DNA of 64,000 bases from Croceifilum oryzae (lineage in GTDB: Bacteria > Bacillota > Bacilli > Thermoactinomycetales > Thermoactinomycetaceae): NCBI RefSeq assembly GCF_030814315.1, contig NZ_JAUSUV010000007.1, forward strand, positions 124,001 to 188,000, in the 5' to 3' direction. The position numbers and the translations under genes are program-made. Below are positions 14,885-22,760 of this stretch, in pieces. Below the pieces are notes generated by a model that did not search any database, was not told the origin of the DNA, and worked only from the letters and a program-made list of their open reading frames with translations. Numbering within the stretch: the first letter of the stretch is position 1; each line of letters opens with the position of its first letter.

Positions 14885-16087
14885 ATGAAACAGATGATAG
14901 AGAAAGTATATCCAAAAATCGTAGGAATACGTAGATATTTACATCAACATCCTGAGCTTTCCTACCAAGAGGAGCAGACAGCAGCACTTGTAGCAAAGCA
15001 TTTAGAAGATATAGGTTTAGAAGTGAAGACGCAGGTGGGTGGATTACATGGGGTGACTGGTTACTTGCGAGGATCGAAACCAGGACCCACTGTGGCGCTT
15101 CGAGCAGATATGGATGCATTACCGATTGAAGATGCAAAAGATTCCGTGTATCGATCGACGGTTCCGGGAGTGATGCATGCTTGTGGTCATGATGGACACA
15201 CTGCTACCTTACTGGGAGTAGCTGAGATCTTGTCCGAGATGAGAGATGAAATAGAAGGACAAGTGTTATTCATTTTTCAACCAGCTGAGGAGTCTCCACC
15301 AGGTGGAGCGATTGCGATGGTGCAAGATGGTGTTGTGGATCAAGTGGACGGTATATTCGGCTTACATCTTTGGGCGACTTATCCAACAGGGACCATTGGA
15401 ACGAGATCGGGTGAGTTGATGGCAGCAGCTGATAATTTCACCATCGAAATTCAAGGAAAAGGTGGACACGCCGGAATTCCTCATCATTGTATAGATCCGA
15501 TTGTGATTGCCTCTCATCTCGTTATTCAGTTACAGAGTATTGTAAGTAGACAGATTGATCCGCAAAAAGCAGCTGTGATTTCGGTTTGTAAGATAGAGGC
15601 GGGAGATTCTCATAATGTAATCCCTGATACTTGTCGGATTTTAGGGACCGTTCGGACTTTTGATGTGGCCGTTCGTGACAAGATCGTTGAAAGGTTAGGT
15701 CATATGTGCGAAGGGATTGGGAAGTCGTTTGGCGCAGAGTGCAAACTTACTTATCAAACTGGTTACCCAGCTGTTGTAAATCATCCAGAACCGACAGAAT
15801 TGGTTCGAAGCATCGCGGTCGATGTGGTGGGGAAACAAGGATTCATCGAAATGGAACCGATTGCTCCCGGCGAAGATTTCTCTTACTTCCTCCAAAAGGT
15901 ACCGGGTTCCTTTTTCTTTGTGGGGTGCGGCAATTTTGAACAATATCAGGGCTCTCATCACCATCCCCATTTTGATATCGACGAAGAAAGCATGAAAATC
16001 GGTATGGAATTACTCGCAACCGTAGCGCTTCGATTTTTACAGAAGGAAGCTAAGAATAGAGCTGAATTAGCTGAGTGCATGGAATGA
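14885..16087 (+). CDS. M20-family amidohydrolase (aminoacylase/HipO-like)
   Basis: About 400 residues from ATG 14885 (GGGGGG about 11 nt upstream; ATG 14894 is an alternative). The family signatures are YLHQHPELSYQEEQTA, ALRADMDALPIED, HACGHDGHTATLLG, FIFQPAEESPPGG and the closing GEDFSYFLQKVPGSFFFVGCG. Metal ligands sit in ACGHDGH and QPAEE. Lid-domain dimerisation residues are seen around GKGGHAGIPHHCIDPI. These cytosolic enzymes hydrolyse N-acyl amino acids such as N-acetylated or hippurate-type substrates. The exact substrate is unknown. A CBS-domain gene follows after 54 bp. Confidence 0.94.
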   Translation: MKQMIEKVYPKIVGIRRYLHQHPELSYQEEQTAALVAKHLEDIGLEVKTQVGGLHGVTGYLRGSKPGPTVALRADMDALPIEDAKDSVYRSTVPGVMHACGHDGHTATLLGVAEILSEMRDEIEGQVLFIFQPAEESPPGGAIAMVQDGVVDQVDGIFGLHLWATYPTGTIGTRSGELMAAADNFTIEIQGKGGHAGIPHHCIDPIVIASHLVIQLQSIVSRQIDPQKAAVISVCKIEAGDSHNVIPDTCRILGTVRTFDVAVRDKIVERLGHMCEGIGKSFGAECKLTYQTGYPAVVNHPEPTELVRSIAVDVVGKQGFIEMEPIAPGEDFSYFLQKVPGSFFFVGCGNFEQYQGSHHHPHFDIDEESMKIGMELLATVALRFLQKEAKNRAELAECME

Positions 16088-16141
16088 GTTGGGACTGGGG
16101 AGACTACTGGGGAGTATTCCAATATAAAAGGAGTTTTCCCT

Positions 16142-16579
16142 ATGAGTAGTCCAGTTCGAGACATCATGTCAACGGATCTTCAAGTGCTTTCGCCTGATGA
16201 CAATATCTATGAAGCAGCTCTCATGATGAGGCAAAACGATGTGGGGATCATCCCTGTTTGTGATCATGGAAAAATTTGTGGAGTGGTTACGGATCGAGAT
16301 TTAGTTATTCGCGGCATTGCAGAGAAACGTCCGAATTCAAGCCAAATTGGGGAAGTGATGTCGGATGAGCTTGTAACCGGAGAACCTGATATGTCAGTCG
16401 ATGATGTAGCATTGTTAATGGCTGATTATCAAGTAAGACGGCTTCCGATTGTGGAAAATGGGATGCTAGTTGGAGTGGTTTCATTGGGAGACTTAGCCGT
16501 TCATATGCCGTATATGAATGAGGCAAGTGAAGCCCTAAATGAGATCTCGCATAATACGGATCACGGATATATGCAATAA
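16142..16579 (+). CDS. Tandem CBS-domain protein
   Basis: A 145-residue protein from ATG 16142 with AAAAGGAG 8 nt upstream. It consists of two CBS motifs: VRDIMSTDLQVLSPDDNIYEAALMMRQNDVGIIPVCDHGKICGVVTDRDL, then IGEVMSDELVTGEPDMSVDDVALLMADYQVRRLPIVENGMLVGVVSLGDLA. Together they form a Bateman module that binds adenosyl ligands and acts as an energy or redox sensor. The family is like B. subtilis YhcV. A perfect 20-bp hairpin overlaps its stop codon. Confidence 0.92.
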   Translation: MSSPVRDIMSTDLQVLSPDDNIYEAALMMRQNDVGIIPVCDHGKICGVVTDRDLVIRGIAEKRPNSSQIGEVMSDELVTGEPDMSVDDVALLMADYQVRRLPIVENGMLVGVVSLGDLAVHMPYMNEASEALNEISHNTDHGYMQ

Positions 16580-16625
16580 ACAAAAGCGATTCCCGTAAAA
16601 AGGAGTCGCTTTTGTTTATTGCATA
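16570..16625. terminator. Bidirectional 20-bp hairpin terminator
   Basis: The arms at 16570-16589 and 16606-16625 are perfect 20-nt complements around a 16-nt loop (ttcccgtaaaaaggag) and include the CBS stop codon. A hairpin of closely similar sequence (aaaagcgattcc..taaaaaggaatc) lies at 17354-17387, on the other side of the methyltransferase gene. Confidence 0.85.
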
Positions 16626-16631
16626 TAAAGT

Positions 16632-17285
16632 TTAAGTAAACGTCATGGTAGGGACGCCTGATTTAATAGTAAAGGGTTTTTGTCTGGGCTCTTTTTCGAT
16701 CACTAAAACGCTATCATAGTAGGTCATGGAGCCAATTGAAGTGGTGAATTGATCCACATCTTCATTATGCCATCCATATAAGGAATCGACTATATTTTTG
16801 GTATAGTTAATAAAGTTTTCCTTGCTATTCTTGCCACCGCCATAGGGAGTAAGGTAGCTTGTGTGCATATCTTCTATGACATATACACCATTAGGAGAAA
16901 CCTCAGAAAACATCTCCTCAAATGTTATTTTTTGCTGATGCATATGATGTCCTCCATCATCAATGATGATATCAAACTTGGGGAGGTGTGGTTTAATTTG
17001 TTTCCAAAAATTTCGATCCCCTTGATCTCCTATGATAATGTTCACTCGTTCTTCTACCAGTTCTTTGCATTTTTCATAAATATCTAATCCGTATATCGTC
17101 GCCTGTGGACCAAAGTAATTCTTCCACATTTGAAGGGATCCACCATGATAAATTCCAATTTCCAATACATTTATTTTTTTATTTACAAACCGACTAAAAT
17201 GACGCTCGTAAATCTCTAGATAGTGATCCCATTTATCAACTAAATGATTGTTATTAGAAAAAAAGTATTCCCGTAATCTACTCAT
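16632..17285 (-). CDS. Class I SAM-dependent methyltransferase (MycE/hexose O-methyltransferase-like)
   Basis: A 217-residue protein. Motif I is NVLEIGIYHGGSLQMWKNYFG, the acidic ribose ligand is in IYGLDI, and DIIIDDGGHHMHQQKITFEEMFSEVSPNGVYVIEDMHTSY carries the metal-binding DDGGHH motif typical of metal-dependent sugar or macrolide O-methyltransferases. RBS AAAGGAG lies 8 nt before ATG 17285. The gene appears more AT-rich than its neighbours and is bracketed by two similar terminator hairpins, suggesting it was inserted after the CBS gene. No glycosylation or antibiotic genes lie nearby, so the substrate is unknown. Confidence 0.82.
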   Translation of the reverse strand: MSRLREYFFSNNNHLVDKWDHYLEIYERHFSRFVNKKINVLEIGIYHGGSLQMWKNYFGPQATIYGLDIYEKCKELVEERVNIIIGDQGDRNFWKQIKPHLPKFDIIIDDGGHHMHQQKITFEEMFSEVSPNGVYVIEDMHTSYLTPYGGGKNSKENFINYTKNIVDSLYGWHNEDVDQFTTSIGSMTYYDSVLVIEKEPRQKPFTIKSGVPTMTFT

Positions 17286-17353
17286 TTGCAGGTCTCCTTT
17301 GCTTACGTTTTCTACTCTTAAATGTATTAAGATCCAACAAATTTAGACCCGTG

Positions 17354-17395
17354 AAAAAGCGATTCCACTAAAAAGGAATCACTTTTTTTATTTGT
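17354..17395 (+). terminator. Terminator-like hairpin upstream of the methyltransferase
   Basis: aaaaagcgattcc (17354-17366) pairs with ggaatcacttttt (17375-17387) with one mismatch, followed by a T-rich tract. It resembles the loop and arms of the 16570-16625 hairpin and has no upstream plus-strand gene of its own. Confidence 0.65.
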
Positions 17396-17438
17396 GTAAA
17401 AACTACGAGTGATGATAGATAAGAAGGGCTGGTATTCG

Positions 17439-17795
17439 ATGATTTTTACAACAATGATCGGGCATCAACAATTGGTTCACCAACATGTGGTGTATGAAGT
17501 ATTTTTATGTACCATTCAATCGGATCAACGGAAGATGACGAGATTCCCACTGAAGTTGAGGGATGTATACCATGGTTGGTTAAAGAGGTTAGAGGAACAT
17601 GCTTTTCAGCAGAAAACTTGCGTAGAGCGGGAGTTAGAGCAATGTGGGGTGCGAATTCTAAATACAAGACCGAAGCTGGGATATCGAGAAGTAAAGTATC
17701 TCCATCAAGATGCCACGTATACCAATAAGCTTCTAAATGAGTGGTTGAAGAAAGAATGTGAGCAATTATTTTGTTCGTACACTCATTTGATGTAG
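17439..17795 (+). CDS. Conserved-looking protein upstream of spoVAC
   Basis: About 118 residues; ATG 17439 is taken as start (AAGGG about 11 nt upstream), but ATG 17409 is possible. It is basic and rich in Tyr, Cys and His, with HQHVVYEVFLCTIQSDQRKMTRFPLKLRDVYHGWLKRLEEHA as its most structured part. No signal or membrane segment. It is not recognised. Its position directly before a probable SigG promoter and spoVAC suggests, weakly, a sporulation role. Confidence 0.55.
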   Translation: MIFTTMIGHQQLVHQHVVYEVFLCTIQSDQRKMTRFPLKLRDVYHGWLKRLEEHAFQQKTCVERELEQCGVRILNTRPKLGYREVKYLHQDATYTNKLLNEWLKKECEQLFCSYTHLM

Positions 17796-17824
17796 GAATA
17801 AAATTGCGCTTCGGGTGCAGGCTA
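17796..17824 (+). promoter_or_regulatory. Candidate SigG promoter of spoVAC-spoVAD
   Basis: GAATA (17796-17800) matches the GnATR -35 and CAGGCTA (17818-17824) matches CAtnnTA at six positions, with a 17-bp spacer. It lies 25 bp before the spoVAC start. The spoVA operon is forespore SigG-dependent in B. subtilis, which supports the assignment. Confidence 0.5.
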
Positions 17825-17848
17825 AGAAGATGGAGGGAGTGTACATAA

Positions 17849-18319
17849 ATGGATAAAAAACAATCACAAAAAAAGAAGAAGTTAGAAGATGAATATCAAC
17901 AAATAGCTGATAAATATAGACCAAAACCAAAAGTATTTATGAATTGCTTGAAAGCATTTTTAGTAGGTGGATTTATCTGTTTGATCGGACAAGGCCTCGC
18001 TAAGCTATACGCTTATTTAGGCATGGATCCAGTAACTGCGTCTAATACGACTGTGGCCACTTTGGTATTTCTATCTTGTTTACTAACAGGGCTAGGTGTA
18101 TATGACACGATTGGTCAATGGGCGGGGGCAGGGACTGCTGTTCCTGTAACGGGGTTTGCCAATTCGATGGCTTCTGCGGCATTGGAACATAAATCAGAAG
18201 GCTGGGTACTGGGAGTCGGAGGCAATATGTTTAAGTTAGCAGGGGCTGTTATTACGTTTGGAGTGGTTTCTGCGTTTTTCGTAAGTCTCATTCAGATGAT
18301 CGTAAAGATGTTTATCTAG
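17849..18319 (+). CDS. spoVAC: Stage V sporulation protein AC
   Basis: A 156-residue inner spore-membrane protein with a charged N-terminus (KKQSQKKKKLEDEYQQIADKYRPKPKVFMNCLKAFLVGG) and about four transmembrane segments. The segments include YAYLGMDPVTASNTTVATLVFLSCLLTGLGVYDTIGQWAGAGTAVPVTGFANSMASAALEHKSEGWVLGVGGNMFKLAGAVI, a family hallmark. SpoVAC is the mechanosensitive channel component for Ca-dipicolinate uptake and release. spoVAD follows after 18 bp. RBS GGAGGGAG precedes ATG 17849. Confidence 0.97.
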   Translation: MDKKQSQKKKKLEDEYQQIADKYRPKPKVFMNCLKAFLVGGFICLIGQGLAKLYAYLGMDPVTASNTTVATLVFLSCLLTGLGVYDTIGQWAGAGTAVPVTGFANSMASAALEHKSEGWVLGVGGNMFKLAGAVITFGVVSAFFVSLIQMIVKMFI

Positions 18320-18337
18320 GAATTAGAAGGAGGGAGA

Positions 18338-19363
18338 ATGGTGCACCAACGCTATATCGGATCAAGTACATTTCAATTTTTAAATGATGTACGTTTACAA
18401 TCAAGTGCTGCTGTAGTAGGACCCAAAGAAGGAGCAGGACTCCTAGGCAAGGAATATGACCTGATTCACAATGATCTATATGCGGGGCAAGAGACATGGG
18501 AGAAAGCGGAGCGGAAAATACTAGAGGATGCTGTAAATACGGCTATTGAGAAGGCGGGTCTTAGCACAAAGCAGATCGGTGCGTACCTCGCAGGGGACTT
18601 GTTGAATCAAAATATTACAGCCTCCTTTTCGGCTCAGACAACGCAAATTCCGTTTATGGGTGTATATGGGGCATGTTCGACTTCTATGCTCTCTCTGCTT
18701 CTAGCCACCTCTTTAGTAGATGCTGGATTCGTGCAGTATGCAGTAGCAGGAGTAAGCAGTCATAACTGTACAGCAGAAAAACAGTATCGTTTTCCCACGG
18801 AGTTTGGTGGACAGAAGCCTGATACGGCTCAGTGGACCGTAACGGGTGCTGGAGCAGGCGTTGTAGGGATTGGAGGGAGTGGTCCCTGTATCACCCATGC
18901 TACAGTGGGCAAGGTAATGGATTTGGGTGTGAAAAATCCGTTTGATATGGGATCAGCCATGGCTCCAGCCGCCGCCAAAACGATTGCGACTCACTTTCAA
19001 GATACTGGGAGAAAGCCAAGTGATTACGATCTCATCGTAACCGGTGATTTAGCAACCGTGGGTCATCCGATTGCCAGAGAACTACTGATGAATGAAGGAT
19101 ATCAAATGGGGGAACGGTTCCGAGATTGTGGCATGATGATCTATAGTGAGGAACAAGAACAGTTTGCTGGAGCAAGCGGATGTGCCTCTAGTGCGTGCGT
19201 AACCTACGGACACCTCATGAAAGAAATTGAAAGAGGCAACCTTCATCGCATCTTAGTAGTCGCAACCGGCGCTCTGTTATCCCCTATTTCTTATCAGCAA
19301 GGAGAGCCTATTCCTTGTGTTGCGCATGCTGTTGCGTTTGAATCGGATACATTAACTTTTTGA
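18338..19363 (+). CDS. spoVAD: Stage V sporulation protein AD
   Basis: A 341-residue protein with a thiolase/ketosynthase-like fold: YIGSSTFQFLNDVRLQSSAAVVGPKEGAGLLG at the N-terminus, then GVYGACSTSMLSLLLATSLVDAGF, and GHPIARELLMNEGY and ASGCASSACVTYGHL towards the C-terminus. SpoVAD binds dipicolinic acid and works with SpoVAC and SpoVAE in the inner membrane channel. Start ATG 18338 has GGAGGGAG upstream. Unlike the usual operon, no spoVAE follows; a tandem A-rich repeat and a palindromic repeat element occupy the next 500 bp. Confidence 0.97.
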   Translation: MVHQRYIGSSTFQFLNDVRLQSSAAVVGPKEGAGLLGKEYDLIHNDLYAGQETWEKAERKILEDAVNTAIEKAGLSTKQIGAYLAGDLLNQNITASFSAQTTQIPFMGVYGACSTSMLSLLLATSLVDAGFVQYAVAGVSSHNCTAEKQYRFPTEFGGQKPDTAQWTVTGAGAGVVGIGGSGPCITHATVGKVMDLGVKNPFDMGSAMAPAAAKTIATHFQDTGRKPSDYDLIVTGDLATVGHPIARELLMNEGYQMGERFRDCGMMIYSEEQEQFAGASGCASSACVTYGHLMKEIERGNLHRILVVATGALLSPISYQQGEPIPCVAHAVAFESDTLTF

Positions 19364-19375
19364 TGGGGATTGGTG

Positions 19376-19440
19376 ATTAAGGATTAAAGACTAAAAGCTA
19401 AAGATTAAAGGCTAAAAACTAAAGATTAAAGGCTAAAAAC
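19376..19440. repeat. A-rich tandem repeat
   Basis: Roughly three units of a 20-21 bp sequence (gctaaaaactaaagattaaa and variants) follow the spoVAD stop and run directly into the palindromic element. No coding frame or RBS. The unit repeats with only one to three changes. Confidence 0.75.
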
Positions 19441-19446
19441 TTATTG

Positions 19447-19719
19447 GGTATCGAGGGCAGGAGAGTCTGTTCGATCACTGCTCAGATACCGATCCCACAG
19501 AGAAGTGGAGATGTCCGCTCCTCGATCCTCCGCTAGGGCAGATGCAAAACTCGCAAAGAACGCTCAAACATGTTGCACCAAAAACGCCCTACATTACGGA
19601 TCGCTACGCTAAGTAGGATCGATAACATCGCAATAATCGAACAGACTCTCCCTTCCCTCCAATCAAATTTGTTGTTAATCACAGGTTTACTATTTGAGCT
19701 GTGAGCAGATACATGCCCC
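19447..19719. repeat. Composite palindromic element, copy 2
   Basis: Arms gagagtctgttcgat (19461-19475) and its exact complement (19636-19650) enclose the conserved core (19544-19566, reverse orientation to copy 1). Inner arms agggc..tgcaa / ttgca..gccct and tccgctagggc / gccctac..acgga can also pair. About 30 bp further on, the right end of the copy 1 type (tatttgagctgtgagcagatacatgcccc) closes the element at 19719. It fills the gap between spoVAD and the next gene (19364-19863). Confidence 0.85.
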
Positions 19720-19863
19720 GGGTAGACTCCAATAACCTGTTCCTTTCTTTTCATTTTTAAATACAAGCTATGTATCATATAAACTTACAGGAAATTGCCT
19801 CTTCATCACGAACATATCTCTTAACTAGTTGCAACACGATTCAGACTTAAAGGAGAATGCTCG

Positions 19864-20397
19864 ATGAACGCGATTTTGTCCTATTTACCTAAGATAGAAG
19901 AGAAGCGAATTCAACAAATCTGGATTGAAGCGACGAACCAATGCCACATTGAAGACTCCGGTGCGTTTCCACCTCAACTCGTGTATCAAGTTGCCAATGG
20001 ATACGAAGTGAAAGGCTTGCAAGGGATCTTAGAACGAATTATCCCACAGCAAGAATCATTTTGTATCCATTGTTGTGGAGTGGGGATGACGGAAGTGAGG
20101 AGTCCTCGATTCTACATTCCCATTGTGAAGAGCTATCCCCTTGTTCAACTTCAGCAAACGATCTGGGAGGAGACGAGGTCGATTCGAATGGGGATTTGCC
20201 CTACCTACCAGCCGGATGAATGGATACCGCGTATCTATTTTCCGTTTATACGGATGACCCCAGATGAGGCGTCCAGACTGTACAGGAAATTAAAGCAGAT
20301 GCTGACACAAGATCATATTTCCATTCAACAAGTATCGTGGGTCTCTTCTAGAGCCACGGGATCGGACCAAAAGAGACATTTTTCATTTTTATCATAA
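19864..20397 (+). CDS. Degenerate LigT/2H-phosphoesterase-like protein
   Basis: A 177-residue protein from ATG 19864 with AAAGGAG upstream. The overall pattern (FPPQLVYQVANGYEVKGLQGIL; RFYIPIVKSYPLVQLQQTIWEETRS; TYQPDEWIPRIYFPFIRMTPDEASRLY) resembles bacterial 2'-5' RNA ligase-like proteins, in which the first motif is PPHITL and the second WxPHITLA. Here the two catalytic H-x-T motifs would read Q-L-V (38-40) and R-I-Y (123-125), so both histidines are missing. If the relationship is right, the protein is a non-catalytic or ligand-binding derivative. Otherwise unrecognised. It follows a repeat element. Confidence 0.45.
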   Translation: MNAILSYLPKIEEKRIQQIWIEATNQCHIEDSGAFPPQLVYQVANGYEVKGLQGILERIIPQQESFCIHCCGVGMTEVRSPRFYIPIVKSYPLVQLQQTIWEETRSIRMGICPTYQPDEWIPRIYFPFIRMTPDEASRLYRKLKQMLTQDHISIQQVSWVSSRATGSDQKRHFSFLS

Positions 20398-20483
20398 AAA
20401 TAGGTTTCACCCTGACGATGGGAGGTAGTATAATAATAACAAAGTGATATCACTTTGATAACAATATGAAATGGGTGATGAGA

Positions 20484-21341
20484 ATGGAACGGATGAAAGA
20501 ACAACCTGTTTGGCATGTCAACGGCTTTCTTGCTATGACGGTTCAGTTGCTTCTATTGCTCGTGGGTGGATTGGTACTAGGCAATTCTGATGGTGGAGCT
20601 CAGGTGTTTGGTATCATTTTATTTGTTTTGGGTCTCATGCTAAGTGGTGGATTTGTAGTAATCCAGCCCAATGAATCTCGTGTTTGTACGTTTTTGGGTA
20701 AGTATATAGGAGAACTTAGGGAAGAAGGATTTCATTTCGTCAATCCCTTCTCTCAACGTACGAAGATTAGTTTGCGAGTAAGGAATTTTCATACGGATCG
20801 CATAAAAGTAAATGATTCGGATGGGAATCCAATCGAGATTGCGGCTGTAATCGTGTGGAGAGTAAAGAATCCAACTCAATCTACTTTTCATGTGGATGAC
20901 TATAAAAAATTTGCCGATATTCAGAGCGAAACCGCTCTTCGTTCCCTAGCAAGTCATTTTCCCTACGATGCTCCACAGGATGGATTATCTTTACGTGGGA
21001 ATCCAACGGAAATTATGAATACCTTTGAGAAAGAACTTCATGAGCGTTTAGAGATGGCTGGAATCGAAGTAATGGAAGCAAGAATTAGTCACCTCGCCTA
21101 TGCGCCTGAGATTGCGCAGGTGATGTTGCGTAGACAACAAGCTTCGGCTGTTGTTGCCGCTCGTCAGCAGATTGTAGAAGGTGCTATGGGGATGGTGGAG
21201 ACGGTGTTAGCTAAATTAGAAAAGCAGGGCTTCGAATTAGATGATGAGAAAAAGGCAGCGATGGTAAATAATCTGCTCGTCGCTTTGGTCTCAGAAGGAA
21301 ATGTAAGTCCTGTGATTAATACGGGTACTCTTTATCAATAA
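20484..21341 (+). CDS. SPFH/band-7 domain membrane protein
   Basis: About 285 residues; start chosen at ATG 20484 (GGGTG 7-8 nt upstream), though ATG 20466 or 20481 are possible. Two N-terminal transmembrane segments ([19 protein letters not shown] and [20 protein letters not shown]) precede an SPFH domain starting [30 protein letters not shown]. Typical SPFH elements follow ([58 protein letters not shown]). The protein probably scaffolds membrane microdomains. Its stop overlaps the start of a ribbon-helix-helix-like gene by 1 nt, so the two are translationally coupled. Confidence 0.9.
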   Translation: MERMKEQPVWHVNGFLAMTVQLLLLLVGGLVLGNSDGGAQVFGIILFVLGLMLSGGFVVIQPNESRVCTFLGKYIGELREEGFHFVNPFSQRTKISLRVRNFHTDRIKVNDSDGNPIEIAAVIVWRVKNPTQSTFHVDDYKKFADIQSETALRSLASHFPYDAPQDGLSLRGNPTEIMNTFEKELHERLEMAGIEVMEARISHLAYAPEIAQVMLRRQQASAVVAARQQIVEGAMGMVETVLAKLEKQGFELDDEKKAAMVNNLLVALVSEGNVSPVINTGTLYQ

Positions 21342-21538
21342 TGAGCTCTAAAAAGAAATTCTTACTTCGTCTAGATCCAGATCTCTATCAAGACCTTGAA
21401 AAATGGGCAGCGGATGAATTTCGGAGTGTGAATGCTCAAATCGAATTCATCCTTCGCTCGTCTGTTTCCAAACATCGAAAGATGAGGAAATCAAAGGATA
21501 AACAAAGTTCAGAGGAGAATCTCGAAGATCTCCTATAG
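21341..21538 (+). CDS. Arc-like ribbon-helix-helix protein
   Basis: A 65-residue basic protein whose ATG overlaps the TAA of the SPFH gene (TAATG). The first 40 residues, [38 protein letters not shown], fit the ribbon-helix-helix pattern of Arc-type proteins ([10 protein letters not shown] beta strand, two helices). A highly charged tail follows. SPFH plus Arc-like pairs recur in Bacilli, and the small protein may bind DNA or the SPFH partner. It is not associated with a toxin gene. Confidence 0.75.
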   Translation: MSSKKKFLLRLDPDLYQDLEKWAADEFRSVNAQIEFILRSSVSKHRKMRKSKDKQSSEENLEDLL

Positions 21539-21612
21539 AGTAAGTATATTTTTATAGAAGTCCAAGCCATCACACCTCATTCTTCATATCTAGGAGAAAG
21601 AGGTGATTTTTT

Positions 21613-22707
21613 ATGGAAAGTCATCAGGAGGGGCAACGGTTTACCTTTCTCTATCAGCATGAATCCAGTGCAGAGCGTCTCTTAGAGCTAGGGTGTCAAG
21701 TGGAGTATGTCGGATGCTATACACCTTTGATTACAGCAACAGTGTCATCTTGGAAACAAATGAAACAAATAGAGAGGGATCCAGAATTAGTTCATGTAGA
21801 GTCGGAAAGATCCCTGCAGCTGTTTCCATACGAATTACAAAAAGTGTATCCGAAGAAGCGCTCAGTAAAAACAAAACAAAAAGGTGAAGTATTACCATGG
21901 AATATTCGTCGAGTTCTGCGAGGGCAAAATCGATCTTTTACAGGAAAAGGAATTAAAGTTGGAATTATTGATACAGGAATTGATTTTAGTCACCCCGATT
22001 TGAGTCAAAACATCCAAGGTGGAGTCAATATTATTGAACCAGGAAAACCGCCACATGACGCAAATGGTCATGGAACACATGTATCGGGAGTGATTGGAGC
22101 GGCGATGAATCAATATGGCATTATTGGAGTAGCTCCGGATGTTTCCTTATATGCGATTAAGGTGTTAAATAAGAAAGGTGTCGGGTCTCTATCAGATCTC
22201 GTACGCGGGATTGAATGGGGAATTGCCAATAATATGGATATCTTAAATATTAGCATTAGTGGTGGAAAGGTGAGTCCAGTTGCATTAGAAAAAGCGATCC
22301 AAGCAGCTACACGTAAAGGAATATTCGTCGTTGCGGCGGCTGGAAACGCGGGGCAGTTATCCGGAAAAGGGGATACTGTAGAAGTCCCTGCGAGAGTACA
22401 GAATGCGATTGCAGTGGCTGCGCTTAGTAAAAATAACAAACGAGCCTCTTTTTCGGCGACAGGCTCTTCGGTAGATGTGGCTGCTCCGGGAGTAAAAGTG
22501 GTCAGCACATATCCGGGGATGAAGTATGCCTCTTTAAGCGGGACTTCGATGGCAGCAGCTCATGTATCGGGAGTGTTGGCTTTATTCAAGCAAAAGCATC
22601 CAAAAATCGGTCATGCGGCGATTTTGAAGCGATTATTTGCTTCAACCAAAGTGCTTAGTTCATCAGGACGAAACTCATTAACAGGACATGGTTTGGTGCA
22701 GTTTTAA
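21613..22707 (+). CDS. Subtilisin-family serine protease without signal peptide
   Basis: A 364-residue S8 peptidase. Catalytic residues are Asp120 (IIDTGID), His153 (NGHGTHVSG) and Ser312 (SGTSMAAAH); the oxyanion Asn is in AAAGNAG (about 245). An I9-like N-terminal propeptide (about residues 1-90) is present, but no signal peptide (starts MESHQEGQRF), so it is likely intracellular or acts in the spore or mother cell. It is a paralogue of the protease at 35876-37018. A bidirectional terminator separates it from the convergent membrane-protein gene. Confidence 0.93.
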   Translation: MESHQEGQRFTFLYQHESSAERLLELGCQVEYVGCYTPLITATVSSWKQMKQIERDPELVHVESERSLQLFPYELQKVYPKKRSVKTKQKGEVLPWNIRRVLRGQNRSFTGKGIKVGIIDTGIDFSHPDLSQNIQGGVNIIEPGKPPHDANGHGTHVSGVIGAAMNQYGIIGVAPDVSLYAIKVLNKKGVGSLSDLVRGIEWGIANNMDILNISISGGKVSPVALEKAIQAATRKGIFVVAAAGNAGQLSGKGDTVEVPARVQNAIAVAALSKNNKRASFSATGSSVDVAAPGVKVVSTYPGMKYASLSGTSMAAAHVSGVLALFKQKHPKIGHAAILKRLFASTKVLSSSGRNSLTGHGLVQF

Positions 22708-22712
22708 TCATG

Positions 22713-22752
22713 AAAAAACACGCTTTTCGTTAGACGGAAAGGCGTGTTTTTC
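22713..22752. terminator. Bidirectional terminator
   Basis: A hairpin with arms of the type aaaacacgc..ttcgt and acgg..gcgtgtttt, flanked by A-run and T-run on the two sides, lies between the convergent subtilisin and CorC/HlyC-like genes. Confidence 0.85.
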
Positions 22753-22760
22753 ATTTGGAT

